A stretch of DNA of 64,000 bases from assembly GCF_008297955.1 (NCBI RefSeq), contig NZ_VTPY01000006.1:288239-352238 (forward strand), given 5' to 3'. The DNA comes from Billgrantia pellis (lineage in GTDB: Bacteria; Pseudomonadota; Gammaproteobacteria; Pseudomonadales; Halomonadaceae). The notes beneath the pieces were generated by a model. It did not search any database, was not told the DNA's origin, and saw only the letters and a program-made list of their open reading frames with translations. Position 1 is the stretch's first letter; every line of letters begins with the position of its first letter. Made by a program: the position numbers and the translations under genes. Positions 1-8,092 of the stretch are shown piece by piece.

Positions 1-17
1 GGCGCGGTTCTTTCCGT

Positions 18-1322
18 CTAACGAGTGTCCGGGATATGCCAGGTCTCGGGGCAGTCGTTGCTGTGGAACAGTCGCTGGGCAGTGGTGGCGTTGCGCCGCT
101 CGGCCAGCGCTTCGCGACCCTCGCTGAGGGTATCCATCATCCCCGGTTGGGGGTGACGCACGGTCAGCAGGGTCAGCGCATCCTCGCGATGGACGTCATA
201 ATCGCGCTCGAGCGATTCGATCATCGGGCCCAGCCGCTCTGGCTTGTCGTCGAGGCAGAGGGCGAAGCGCATGGCACCGCTGTCGACCAGGTTGGCATGC
301 AGGCCGGCTTCCACCAGGCGGCCGAGAATATCGTGCTGGCGCGGTTCGTCCATGAACGAGACATCGCGCGGTCGCACTTCGAGCCAGACTTGGTTTTCAC
401 GCAGAATGCAGGAGGGCACATCGCCATCGAAGCGGCGTTCGGCGTCGATGACGGTGGGCGCGGCATCGGGTGTCTCGAAGGAGCGCACCGTTAGCGGAAT
501 CGACTTCTCCTGCAGCGGCCCCAATGTCTTGGGGTGGATCACCTTGGCGCCATGCCAGGCCAGCTCGGTCGCCTCGCCATAGGAGATTCGTTCGAGCTGC
601 ACGGCGTTGTCGAAGCGCCTGGGGTCGGCATTGAAAAGCCCCGGCACGTCTTTCCAGATCACTACCTCGCGGGCATCAAGGCAATGGGCGAAGATCGCCG
701 CGCTGAAGTCGGAGCCTTCGCGACCAAGCGTGGTCGAGGCACCATCCGCCGTGCCGCCGATGAACCCCTGGGTCAGAATCACGCGCTCGTTGTCCGCCAG
801 GCGCTCGCGGACGGTCTCGGCGGTGGTCGCCCAATCGAGGTTGGCGGCCTGGTGGCGGGCGTCGGTGCGTACCAGTTCGCGAGCATCGTGCCAATTGGTG
901 GCAATATCGCAGTGGTTGAGCCATGCCGCGACGATGGTCGTGGAAATCAGCTCGCCATAGCAGACGGTCTGGTCGTAGTGCTCGGCATAGCCGGCGCTGC
1001 GATGGCTGTGATGGCGCTCGTCGAGTTCATCGAACAGGGCGTCGACCCGTTCGGTGGGTGCATCCCGCGCGTCGCCGAAAAGTGCCTTGATCGTCTCGCG
1101 ATGCTCGGCCTGAAGCGCCTCGAAGCGCTTGCGGTAATCTTCTTTCCCGCCCTCGTCGCGGGCGGCAGCGAGCAGCGCTTCGAGCTTGTTGGTGGTCTTG
1201 CCCATGGCCGAGACCACCACGACCAGCGGTTGATCCGTGTGGTTCTCGATCAGCGGGGTCAGGTGGCGAATGGCATCGGCATCCTTGATCGAGGCGCCGC
1301 CGAACTTGAAGACGGTGGGCAT
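18..1322 (-). CDS. Aspartate kinase (aspartokinase)
   Basis: Phosphorylates L-aspartate with ATP, the entry step to aspartate semialdehyde and so to lysine, threonine, methionine, ectoine and here possibly carboxynorspermidine. 434 residues. The N-terminus carries the amino-acid-kinase motif KFGGAS (residues 6-11), a later TLGREGSDFSA segment typical of the aspartate/ATP site, and a C-terminal part of the size of an ACT regulatory region. KFGGAS rather than KFGGTS, and the overall length, resemble a monofunctional minor aspartokinase rather than the usual LysC. The start ATG has AGGGAG six bases upstream. It lies downstream of the polyamine genes on the same strand but beyond a terminator, so it is probably its own transcription unit. 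The feedback inhibitor is unknown. Confidence 0.88.
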   Translation of the reverse strand: MPTVFKFGGASIKDADAIRHLTPLIENHTDQPLVVVVSAMGKTTNKLEALLAAARDEGGKEDYRKRFEALQAEHRETIKALFGDARDAPTERVDALFDELDERHHSHRSAGYAEHYDQTVCYGELISTTIVAAWLNHCDIATNWHDARELVRTDARHQAANLDWATTAETVRERLADNERVILTQGFIGGTADGASTTLGREGSDFSAAIFAHCLDAREVVIWKDVPGLFNADPRRFDNAVQLERISYGEATELAWHGAKVIHPKTLGPLQEKSIPLTVRSFETPDAAPTVIDAERRFDGDVPSCILRENQVWLEVRPRDVSFMDEPRQHDILGRLVEAGLHANLVDSGAMRFALCLDDKPERLGPMIESLERDYDVHREDALTLLTVRHPQPGMMDTLSEGREALAERRNATTAQRLFHSNDCPETWHIPDTR

Positions 1323-1424
1323 GTGGCTCTCCCTGGCGAAGACGGTTCACCCGTCACCATGGGCCAAAACAGTGGACAGGAAAAGGGCGCCCGACAGGAA
1401 CGTGCCAGTGCGGGTGCCGATACG

Positions 1425-1448
1425 AAAAAAGCCTCCGTAGAGGCTTTT
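1425..1448 (-). terminator. Rho-independent terminator after nspC
   Basis: On the minus strand, AAGCCTC-TACG-GAGGCTT is a perfect 7-bp hairpin with a 4-base loop, followed by a run of T (A-run at 1425-1430 on the plus strand). It lies directly after the nspC stop codon and separates nspC from the aspartokinase gene. Confidence 0.9.
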
Positions 1449-1464
1449 CCCGCGTGGGTTCGCC

Positions 1465-2634
<1,170 letters not shown>

Positions 2635-2640
2635 TGCGGT

Positions 2641-3840
2641 TCAGGCCAGCGGGTCGTGATCGGGGTCGAGTTCGACGACCTGCCACGGCAGGCCCATGTC
2701 GCCGATGCGCTCCATGAAGGGATCGGGGTCGAGTTGCTCGACGTTGAACACGCCCGCGCCCTTCCAGATGCCTTCCAGCATCAGCATGGCACCGGTCACC
2801 GCCGGCACGCCGGTGGTGTAGGAGATCGCCTGGGACTGCACCTCGCGGTAGCAGGCCTCATGGTCGCAGATGTTGTAGATGTACACCTTGCGCCGCTTGC
2901 CGTCCTTGATCCCGTCGGCAATGATGCCGATGTTGGTCTTGCCCTTGGTGCGCGGGCCGAGCGAGGCCGGGTCGGGCAGCACCGCCTTGAGGAACTGCAG
3001 CGGTGAGATCTCGCAGCCGTTCACTTCGATCGGCTCGATGCGGGTCATGCCGACATTCTCGAGCACCTTCAGGTGGGTGATGTACTTCTCGGAGAAAGTC
3101 ATCCAGAAGCGGATGCGCTCCAGACCCTTGATGTTGCGTGAGAGCGACTCGAGCTCTTCGTGATAGAGCAGATAGATATCCTTCTCGCCAATGCCGTCGA
3201 AGTCGAACTTGCGCTTCTCGGCCAGTGGCGGCGTCTCCTTCCACTCGCCCTTCTCCCAGTAGCGGCCATTCGCGGTGATCTCGCGAATGTTGATTTCCGG
3301 GTTGAAGTTGGTGGCGAACGGGTAGCCGTGATCGCCACCGTTGGCATCGAGGATGTCGATACGGTGGATCTCGTCGAACAAATTCTTTTGGGCGTAGGCG
3401 CAATAGATATTGGTCATGCCCGGGTCGAAGCCGCAGCCCAGGGTAGCCATGTTGCCCGCCTCGACGTAGCGATCATGGAACGCCCACTGCTCCTTGTACT
3501 CGAACTTGGCTTCGTCCGGGTGTTCGTAGTTGGCGGTATCGAGGTAGGGCACGCCGGTTTTCAGGCACGCCTCCATGATGGTCAGGTCCTGATAGGGCAA
3601 CGCCACGTGGATCAGCACGTCCGGCTTGAACGACTCGATCAGCGCGACCAGGGCGTCGACGCTATCGGCGTCAACCTGCGCGGTCTGGATCGGACGGTTC
3701 AGCTGGGATGCGATGGCCTTGCATTTCTCTTCGTTGCGGCTGGCCAGGCAGATCTCGCTGAACACGTCGGGATGCTGTGCACATTTATGGGTGACGACGC
3801 CTCCGACGCCACCGGCGCCGATAATCAGGACTTTGCTCAT
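2641..3840 (-). CDS. Carboxynorspermidine dehydrogenase (saccharopine dehydrogenase family)
   Basis: Reductively condenses aspartate semialdehyde with 1,3-diaminopropane or putrescine to give carboxynorspermidine or carboxyspermidine. 399 residues, beginning with a Rossmann NAD(P)H fold (GAGGVGGVV, residues 8-16), followed by the saccharopine-dehydrogenase-type catalytic and C-terminal regions (for example a GFDPGMTN stretch). It is the first gene of a two-gene unit with nspC, and the pairing is what identifies the substrate; alone the protein could be read as a generic saccharopine dehydrogenase. The diamine substrate, and so spermidine versus norspermidine, cannot be told from sequence. Confidence 0.9.
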   Translation of the reverse strand: MSKVLIIGAGGVGGVVTHKCAQHPDVFSEICLASRNEEKCKAIASQLNRPIQTAQVDADSVDALVALIESFKPDVLIHVALPYQDLTIMEACLKTGVPYLDTANYEHPDEAKFEYKEQWAFHDRYVEAGNMATLGCGFDPGMTNIYCAYAQKNLFDEIHRIDILDANGGDHGYPFATNFNPEINIREITANGRYWEKGEWKETPPLAEKRKFDFDGIGEKDIYLLYHEELESLSRNIKGLERIRFWMTFSEKYITHLKVLENVGMTRIEPIEVNGCEISPLQFLKAVLPDPASLGPRTKGKTNIGIIADGIKDGKRRKVYIYNICDHEACYREVQSQAISYTTGVPAVTGAMLMLEGIWKGAGVFNVEQLDPDPFMERIGDMGLPWQVVELDPDHDPLA

Positions 3841-4275
3841 GGGCCTCTCGAATCCAGATCGGGAAATGTCAATGAAAGGGTAGGGTCTTATCGGTCATTC
3901 GGCCATCTCGTCATGCCCTTGCCCGATGCCACCCGGTCTCGCTCAATGCTTGCGCGCAGATGATGGCTTCCCGTGAAGCCGGGAGCAAGAGATTTTCGCG
4001 TCCTGGATTAGACGAAAGTCGGGGGAGGCGATGCGGATGGCCGGCGAACAGAGGTAGCGCTTTCTAGGCCATCCGATGATGTTACAAAACGAGACAATTC
4101 GGTATGGCCTAAGAATTGTTAGTAAGTATATGTTTTTAAATGTTTATCTGGCGACGAGCTGTGCTTGGCTTGTTGCCCCCGTCTGCTGAGAAAACTTCCA
4201 TAACTTATGATATGACGTGTTATATAAGCAAATGTTGTAAGATGCTGGTATCTTCTTCCTCTGGAGAGTGCCGAT
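3841..4275. other. Divergent intergenic region with an AT-rich island
   Basis: 435 bases between the divergent dehydrogenase and Crp/Fnr genes. No credible coding sequence. Bases about 4081-4260 are clearly AT-richer than the surroundings. They include an imperfect inverted repeat with arms CTTAT/ATAAG at 4204-4228 and a small AAGAT/ATCTT hairpin at 4239-4254 just before the regulator's ribosome binding site. Promoters for both genes must lie here, but I see no -35/-10 pair good enough to name, and no FNR box of the TTGAT-N4-ATCAA type. Confidence 0.5.
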
Positions 4276-5058
4276 GTGACCCTTCTAAAAAATCCTGTTT
4301 TTCAACAGTTTAGGAAGAACGGTGCGTTGACTGCCGAAGAGGAAAAGCGGCTCCTCGGCCTTGAACAGAAGCCCAGGCGGGTGGATGCCAGCGACCCTCT
4401 ATGGCATGAGAACGACACGGTCGACGCCTTCTGCATCCTAAAGCAGGGGTGGGCCTACTCCTTTCGAAATCTGGACAGCGGAGCCAAGCAGATACTGAAG
4501 CTCTACCTGCCTGGTGACATTATTGGCATGCGGGATTTCGGATTTTCCCACCGGCTGGCTGGGGTTGAGATGATTGATGAAGGCGTGGTTTGCCCCTTCT
4601 CTCATCAACAGTTGTTCGAGGTGATGGATTATTCGGCGACGCTGGCTTCGGGCATCGTTGCCATTGCTGTGCGACAGCAGGCGATGCTGACCGAGAGGTT
4701 GGTTTATGTGGGGCGCCACACAGCGCAGCAACGTTTGGCACATTTCCTTTACGAGCTGTACCTGCGCCTTAGCAGGATAGAGGCCGTGAAAGACAACACC
4801 TTCTCGCTGCCGCTGTCGCAGGAGCAGGTGGGGGATGCGCTGGGGCTCAGCTCCGTACACGTGAGTCGAACCTTCTCGATGCTACGCGACGAGGGATTGG
4901 TGCTACGCGATCGGCAGCGCATACAATTGCCTGACCCCATGGCTCTGGCGAGCATGGCAGAGTTCAGCGACGCCTACCTCGACGAATCGATGCCGTCTCC
5001 GTTCTTGGACCTTCACGGCATCAGCTCACGCGCGCTGAGGGATGCGCAGAAAGCGTAG
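4276..5058 (+). CDS. Crp/Fnr-family transcriptional regulator
   Basis: 260 residues: an N-terminal cyclic-nucleotide-binding-type beta barrel (about 20-140) and a C-terminal winged helix-turn-helix (about 175-225) containing LSQEQVGDALGLSSVHVSRT, the Crp/Fnr recognition-helix region. The N-terminal four-cysteine cluster of oxygen-sensing FNR is absent, so it is unlikely to carry a 4Fe-4S cluster; the ligand is unknown. The start is GTG at 4276 with GGAGAG seven bases upstream; an ATG two bases earlier runs straight into TGA. Gene and leader look less GC-rich than the neighbours. It is transcribed away from the polyamine genes, so regulation of them or of itself is possible but not shown. Confidence 0.88.
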   Translation: MTLLKNPVFQQFRKNGALTAEEEKRLLGLEQKPRRVDASDPLWHENDTVDAFCILKQGWAYSFRNLDSGAKQILKLYLPGDIIGMRDFGFSHRLAGVEMIDEGVVCPFSHQQLFEVMDYSATLASGIVAIAVRQQAMLTERLVYVGRHTAQQRLAHFLYELYLRLSRIEAVKDNTFSLPLSQEQVGDALGLSSVHVSRTFSMLRDEGLVLRDRQRIQLPDPMALASMAEFSDAYLDESMPSPFLDLHGISSRALRDAQKA

Positions 5059-5093
5059 ATATCGGCGCAGCGGCATTTAGGCGCCGACAGAAA

Positions 5094-5123
5094 CGAAAAA
5101 AGCACCCTCAGGGTGCTTTTTTC
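5094..5123. terminator. Bidirectional terminator between the Crp/Fnr gene and ssrA
   Basis: AGCACCC-TCA-GGGTGCT (5101-5117) is flanked by an A-run on the left and a T-run on the right, so it can end transcription of the regulator on the plus strand and of tmRNA on the minus strand. Confidence 0.9.
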
Positions 5124-5134
5124 GTATGCTTGAT

Positions 5135-5515
5135 TGGTGGAGGCGGCGGGGATCGAACCCGCGTCCGCCGGCACTCGCTCTTCGGCTCTACATGCTTAGG
5201 TCCGTTTTTTGGTTTAACGCGACTGGCTCCAACGGGCAGGATCCAGCAACGCGATTCCTCTAAGGTTTAACGATTGACGAGAGGACGTCGCCAACCGCGA
5301 TCCCATCAGTTTTAGCTCATATCCCTTCCGCGATGAATGGGCACATCACTTCGGGGCCGGGCTAGAAGCTAACAGCTATTTAAGCTGCCAGCGCGCCCTG
5401 AGCGTAGGTGTCGTCGTTTGCGACTATTTAGTCGTGATGTTGGATTTACGAGATACATCACGCTCTCGGCATGCACCTAGGAGGTTGTCACCGGCGTCGA
5501 AGCCATGTCGCCCCC
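5135..5515 (-). ncRNA. ssrA: Transfer-messenger RNA (tmRNA)
   Basis: One-piece tmRNA of 381 nt on the minus strand. The 5' end GGGGGCG pairs with CGCCTCC before the encoded CCACCA 3' end to form the tRNA-like acceptor stem, with a G-U at the third pair. The T-arm GGGTTCGATCCC is intact. The resume codon follows the usual AATAGTC context, and the tag reading frame is at 5421-5380: ANDDTYAQGALAA then TAA. With SmpB, encoded just upstream on the same strand, it rescues ribosomes stalled on broken mRNA and marks the product for proteolysis. The paired acceptor ends fix both boundaries well. Confidence 0.97.
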
Positions 5516-5526
5516 GTAGCAGACCC

Positions 5527-5535
5527 ATCTTACCA
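5527..5535 (-). promoter_or_regulatory. Extended -10 promoter element for ssrA
   Basis: Minus strand TGG-TAAGAT, an extended -10 motif ending 11 bases before the mature tmRNA 5' end, which leaves room for a short leader removed by RNase P. No good -35 is visible, as expected for an extended -10 promoter. Confidence 0.55.
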
Positions 5536-5578
5536 GCATGGGTACTTCTATGACACCTGTTGGGTGGGCGGGTTCCAC

Positions 5579-5611
5579 GGCTTCCCCGATTCTTGCCGAT
5601 TTCGGGGAGCC
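5579..5611 (-). terminator. Hairpin after smpB, possible terminator
   Basis: Minus strand GGCT-CCCCGA ... TCGGGG-A-AGCC forms a stable stem with a 12-base loop between smpB and ssrA. There is no T-run after it, so it may be a processing or pause site rather than a true terminator. Confidence 0.35.
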
Positions 5612-5640
5612 ACCCGCAGCGGTGTCGATACTGTGACACC

Positions 5641-6132
5641 TCAAGCCTTGGTGTGTTCCCGCATGATGCGGCCTTTCTGCCGCTGCCAGTCGCGGTCCTT
5701 CTCGGTGGCGCGCTTGTCGTGCAGTTTCTTTCCCGTCACCAGCGCCAGCTCGCACTTCACCTTGTTGCCCTTCCAATAAAGCTTGAGCGGCACGCAGGTA
5801 TGTCCCTTCTCCTGTGAGCGGGAGAAGATCCTGGCGATTTCCTTGCGATGCAACAACAGCTTGCGCGTGCGCGAAGGATCGGCAATCTCGTGGGTGCTGG
5901 CGGTGTTGAGCGGTGTGATATGGCTGCCCAGCAGCCACGCCTCGCCCTCCTTCACCAGGATGTAGGTATCGGTGAGCTGGGCCTTGCCGGCGCGCAGGCT
6001 CTTCACCTCCCAGCCGGCCAGCACCAGGCCGGCCTCGAAGGACTCGTCGATATGATACTCGAAGCGAGCCTTCTTGTTCTGGGCGATGACATTGCTGCCG
6101 GGGCCCTTGCCCTTGCCTTTCTTGTTGGCCAT
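5641..6132 (-). CDS. smpB: SsrA-binding protein SmpB
   Basis: Binds tmRNA and brings it to the A site of stalled ribosomes. 163 residues, normal length: a lysine/glycine-rich N-terminus, an OB-fold core with the family stretch [24 protein letters not shown] and LLLHRKEI, and a basic C-terminal tail ([16 protein letters not shown]) that enters the empty mRNA channel. It lies directly upstream of its partner ssrA on the same strand, and divergently from ratA across 128 bases, the common gammaproteobacterial arrangement. Confidence 0.97.
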   Translation of the reverse strand: MANKKGKGKGPGSNVIAQNKKARFEYHIDESFEAGLVLAGWEVKSLRAGKAQLTDTYILVKEGEAWLLGSHITPLNTASTHEIADPSRTRKLLLHRKEIARIFSRSQEKGHTCVPLKLYWKGNKVKCELALVTGKKLHDKRATEKDRDWQRQKGRIMREHTKA

Positions 6133-6260
6133 GGAACCTCATGTCATGTTCTGCCGATGGCAACGTTCCCTTCGATATGGGGGGAAGCGTGATACCATTC
6201 AAGGCGTGAAATAACCGCTCATGATACGCCCTGGGCACTGTGAAGTCAGCGGAGAGCTCA

Positions 6261-6695
6261 ATGCCAATGGTCAATCGGTCCGCCCTGGTGCGGCACACCC
6301 CTCGGGAGATGTTCGAACTGGTCAACGACTTCGAGCGCTACCCGGAGTTCTTGCCGGGCTGCCGCCGGGCCAGGCTGCTCGAGCGTGACGACTCGCACCT
6401 GATCGGTGAGATGACCCTGGGCCGGGCGGGGATCGAGCAGAGCTTCACCACGCGCAACGACTTGATCGAACCCGAGCGCATCGAGATGTCGCTGGTCAGC
6501 GGTCCCTTCAAGCGGTTGCGCGGGCGCTGGTTGTTCCTGCCGATGGGAGAAGATGCCTGCAAGGTCTGCCTGGAGCTGGAATTCGAGTTCGCTAACCGCC
6601 TGCTGGGGATGGCCTTCGGCAAATTGTTCCAACAGGTGGCCGGCCAGTTGGTCGACGCCTTCACCCAGCGTGCCGACGAACTCTATGGCCGCTGA
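6261..6695 (+). CDS. ratA: RatA-type START/coenzyme Q-binding protein
   Basis: START-like (polyketide cyclase/COQ10) fold protein, in E. coli called RatA or PasT, described as a ribosome-association inhibitor and related to mitochondrial ubiquinone-binding Coq10. 144 residues from ATG 6261, preceded by GGAGAG four bases upstream. An in-frame GTG at 6240 exists but lacks a ribosome binding site, and MPMVNRSALV aligns with the E. coli start MPQISRTALV. Family features include ELVNDFERYPEFLPGC and GPFKRLRGRW. It overlaps rnfH by 11 bases. Toxin activity is reported only for some homologues and should not be assumed here. Confidence 0.92.
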   Translation: MPMVNRSALVRHTPREMFELVNDFERYPEFLPGCRRARLLERDDSHLIGEMTLGRAGIEQSFTTRNDLIEPERIEMSLVSGPFKRLRGRWLFLPMGEDACKVCLELEFEFANRLLGMAFGKLFQQVAGQLVDAFTQRADELYGR

Positions 6696-6993
6696 TGGGA
6701 CGATCCGGGTGGAGGTGGCCTACGCGCTGCCCGACAGGCAGCGCATCGTGACGCTCGAGGTGCGCGAAGGCATCACGGCGAGCGAGGCCGTGGCACTGGC
6801 CGGAATGGAGCGCCTCTTCCCCGAGCTGCCGGCGAGTGCGTTCACCGAAGCCGAACTGGGCGTTTTCGGACGGCGACTGCGCGAGCCTGCTACCCACCGG
6901 TTGCGCGATGGGGATCGAGTCGAGATCTACCGCCCGCTGCAGGTCGATCCCAAGAGGGCGCGCCTGCAGCGGGCCGGGCGAAGCCCGCGCTAG
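6685..6993 (+). CDS. rnfH: RnfH family ubiquitin-like protein
   Basis: 102-residue beta-grasp (ubiquitin-like) protein of the RnfH/PasI family: IRVEVAYALPDRQ at the start, GVFGRRL in the middle and the conserved RDGDRVEIYRPLQVDPK near the end. It starts inside the end of ratA (11-base overlap in another frame), which indicates translational coupling; the pair is conserved as ratA-rnfH or pasT-pasI. The function is not firmly settled in the family (linked to Rnf electron transport by name only). Its stop overlaps the stop of the convergent bamE by 4 bases. Confidence 0.92.
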   Translation: MAADGTIRVEVAYALPDRQRIVTLEVREGITASEAVALAGMERLFPELPASAFTEAELGVFGRRLREPATHRLRDGDRVEIYRPLQVDPKRARLQRAGRSPR

Positions 6994-7475
6994 AGGTTGA
7001 GCGGCTCATCCGAGGCCGGCTCGCCGCCACGCGGCAGCGTGCCACCGGCATCCGGAGCGGACTCGGGAGCCGCTTCCGGTTGACTGCCCGGCAGGACGCC
7101 AATCGGGCTGGCGCCTTCCGAAGCGGGGCCCATGCCTTCTTCCGGTGTAAGGTCCGGATCCTCGGAAAAATCGCCCTGCTGGGTGATATCGACCAGACGA
7201 TCACCGGTGAAGGTCAGCGTCACGCGGCGTTGCTTCACCCCGCCATAGGCTTCGTCGAGCCGGAACACGTAATCCCACTGGTTGGCATCGAAGGGGGCCT
7301 CCAGCAGCGGGCGGCCCATCACGCCGGCGACCTGGGCTCGGCTCATGCCGGGCTGGAGCTGCTGTACCATGGCCTCGGTGATGAGGTTGCCCTGGGGCAG
7401 GTCGCGCTTGTAGACGCAGCCGCTGAGTACAGTCAGCGCAACGAGCAGGGGGACGGTTTTGATCAGCTTTTGCAT
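6990..7475 (-). CDS. bamE: Outer membrane assembly factor BamE lipoprotein
   Basis: Lipoprotein of the BAM complex that inserts beta-barrel proteins into the outer membrane. 161 residues: signal peptide with lipobox LSGC (cleavage before the Cys at about residue 20), then the SmpA/OmlA domain with QGNLITEAMVQQLQPGMSR and VAGVMGRPLL, and a proline/glutamate-rich tail of about 45 residues longer than in E. coli. The start was chosen at the Met right before the signal peptide. It is divergent from fur, a conserved neighbourhood in Pseudomonas (omlA-fur). Confidence 0.95.
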   Translation of the reverse strand: MQKLIKTVPLLVALTVLSGCVYKRDLPQGNLITEAMVQQLQPGMSRAQVAGVMGRPLLEAPFDANQWDYVFRLDEAYGGVKQRRVTLTFTGDRLVDITQQGDFSEDPDLTPEEGMGPASEGASPIGVLPGSQPEAAPESAPDAGGTLPRGGEPASDEPLNL

Positions 7476-7547
7476 TTGTGTCCGTTCTTCACTATCGTGG
7501 ATTCGGTCGATCATACCCGACCCTACCTGATACTGCGAAGAGCTAAC

Positions 7548-7994
7548 ATGGCCGACCAGAACCATGAATTGCGCAAGGCGGGCCTGAAGGTCACCTTGCC
7601 CCGTGTGAAAATCCTGCAGATTCTCGAGAATGCCACGGGACAGCACCACCTGAGTGCAGAAGACGTCTACAAGACGCTGCTGGAGGCTGGTGAGGACGTC
7701 GGACTGGCCACCGTCTATCGCGTGCTGACCCAATTCGAATCTGCCGGACTGGTGATTCGCCACAACTTCGATGGCGGCCATGCCGTGTTCGAGATATCCC
7801 AGGAGGAACACCACGACCACATGGTGTGCCTCGACAGTGGCGAGATCATCGAGTTCTTCGACGAGACCATCGAGCGCCGTCAGAAGGAGATTGCCGAGGA
7901 ACACGGCTTCGAACTCGTCGACCACGCTCTGGTGCTCTATGTGCGTCCGCGCGGCTCCAATACCACGCGCCAGGAAAGTCCGCCGCGCAAGTAG
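7548..7994 (+). CDS. fur: Ferric uptake regulator Fur
   Basis: Iron-responsive repressor. 148 residues: N-terminal winged helix (about 1-83, with TLPRVKILQILE and GLATVYRVLTQFE) and a C-terminal dimerisation/metal domain with HHDHMVCLDSG. The first structural-zinc cysteine (C94) is kept but the partner in C-x-x-C is Ser97, and there is no C-terminal Cys pair. Pseudomonas Fur also lacks the second Cys, so this is a lineage feature rather than damage. It is transcribed away from bamE; a hairpin terminator follows. Confidence 0.97.
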   Translation: MADQNHELRKAGLKVTLPRVKILQILENATGQHHLSAEDVYKTLLEAGEDVGLATVYRVLTQFESAGLVIRHNFDGGHAVFEISQEEHHDHMVCLDSGEIIEFFDETIERRQKEIAEEHGFELVDHALVLYVRPRGSNTTRQESPPRK

Positions 7995-8020
7995 GTCACT
8001 TTCCGACGTCGACATCGCGC

Positions 8021-8048
8021 GGCCCCGATCATGGATCGGGGCCGTTCT
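8021..8048. terminator. Hairpin between fur and recN
   Basis: GGCCCCGAT-CATGG-ATCGGGGCC is a perfect 9-bp stem between the convergent ends of fur and recN, with only a weak T-rich tail (GTTCTCG). Likely a shared terminator. Confidence 0.6.
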
Positions 8049-8092
8049 CGTATGGGTGACTCGCTCGATGGTGGGGAAATGCCGCGTATGGC

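Noticed and set aside
4081..4275. FNR or CRP operator upstream of the regulator
   Set aside because: No match to TTGAT-N4-ATCAA or TGTGA-N6-TCACA; only a weak CTTAT/ATAAG symmetry.
6261..6993. ratA-rnfH as a toxin-antitoxin module
   Set aside because: These are conserved core genes beside smpB in gammaproteobacteria; toxin activity is reported for particular strains only and nothing in the sequence supports it here.
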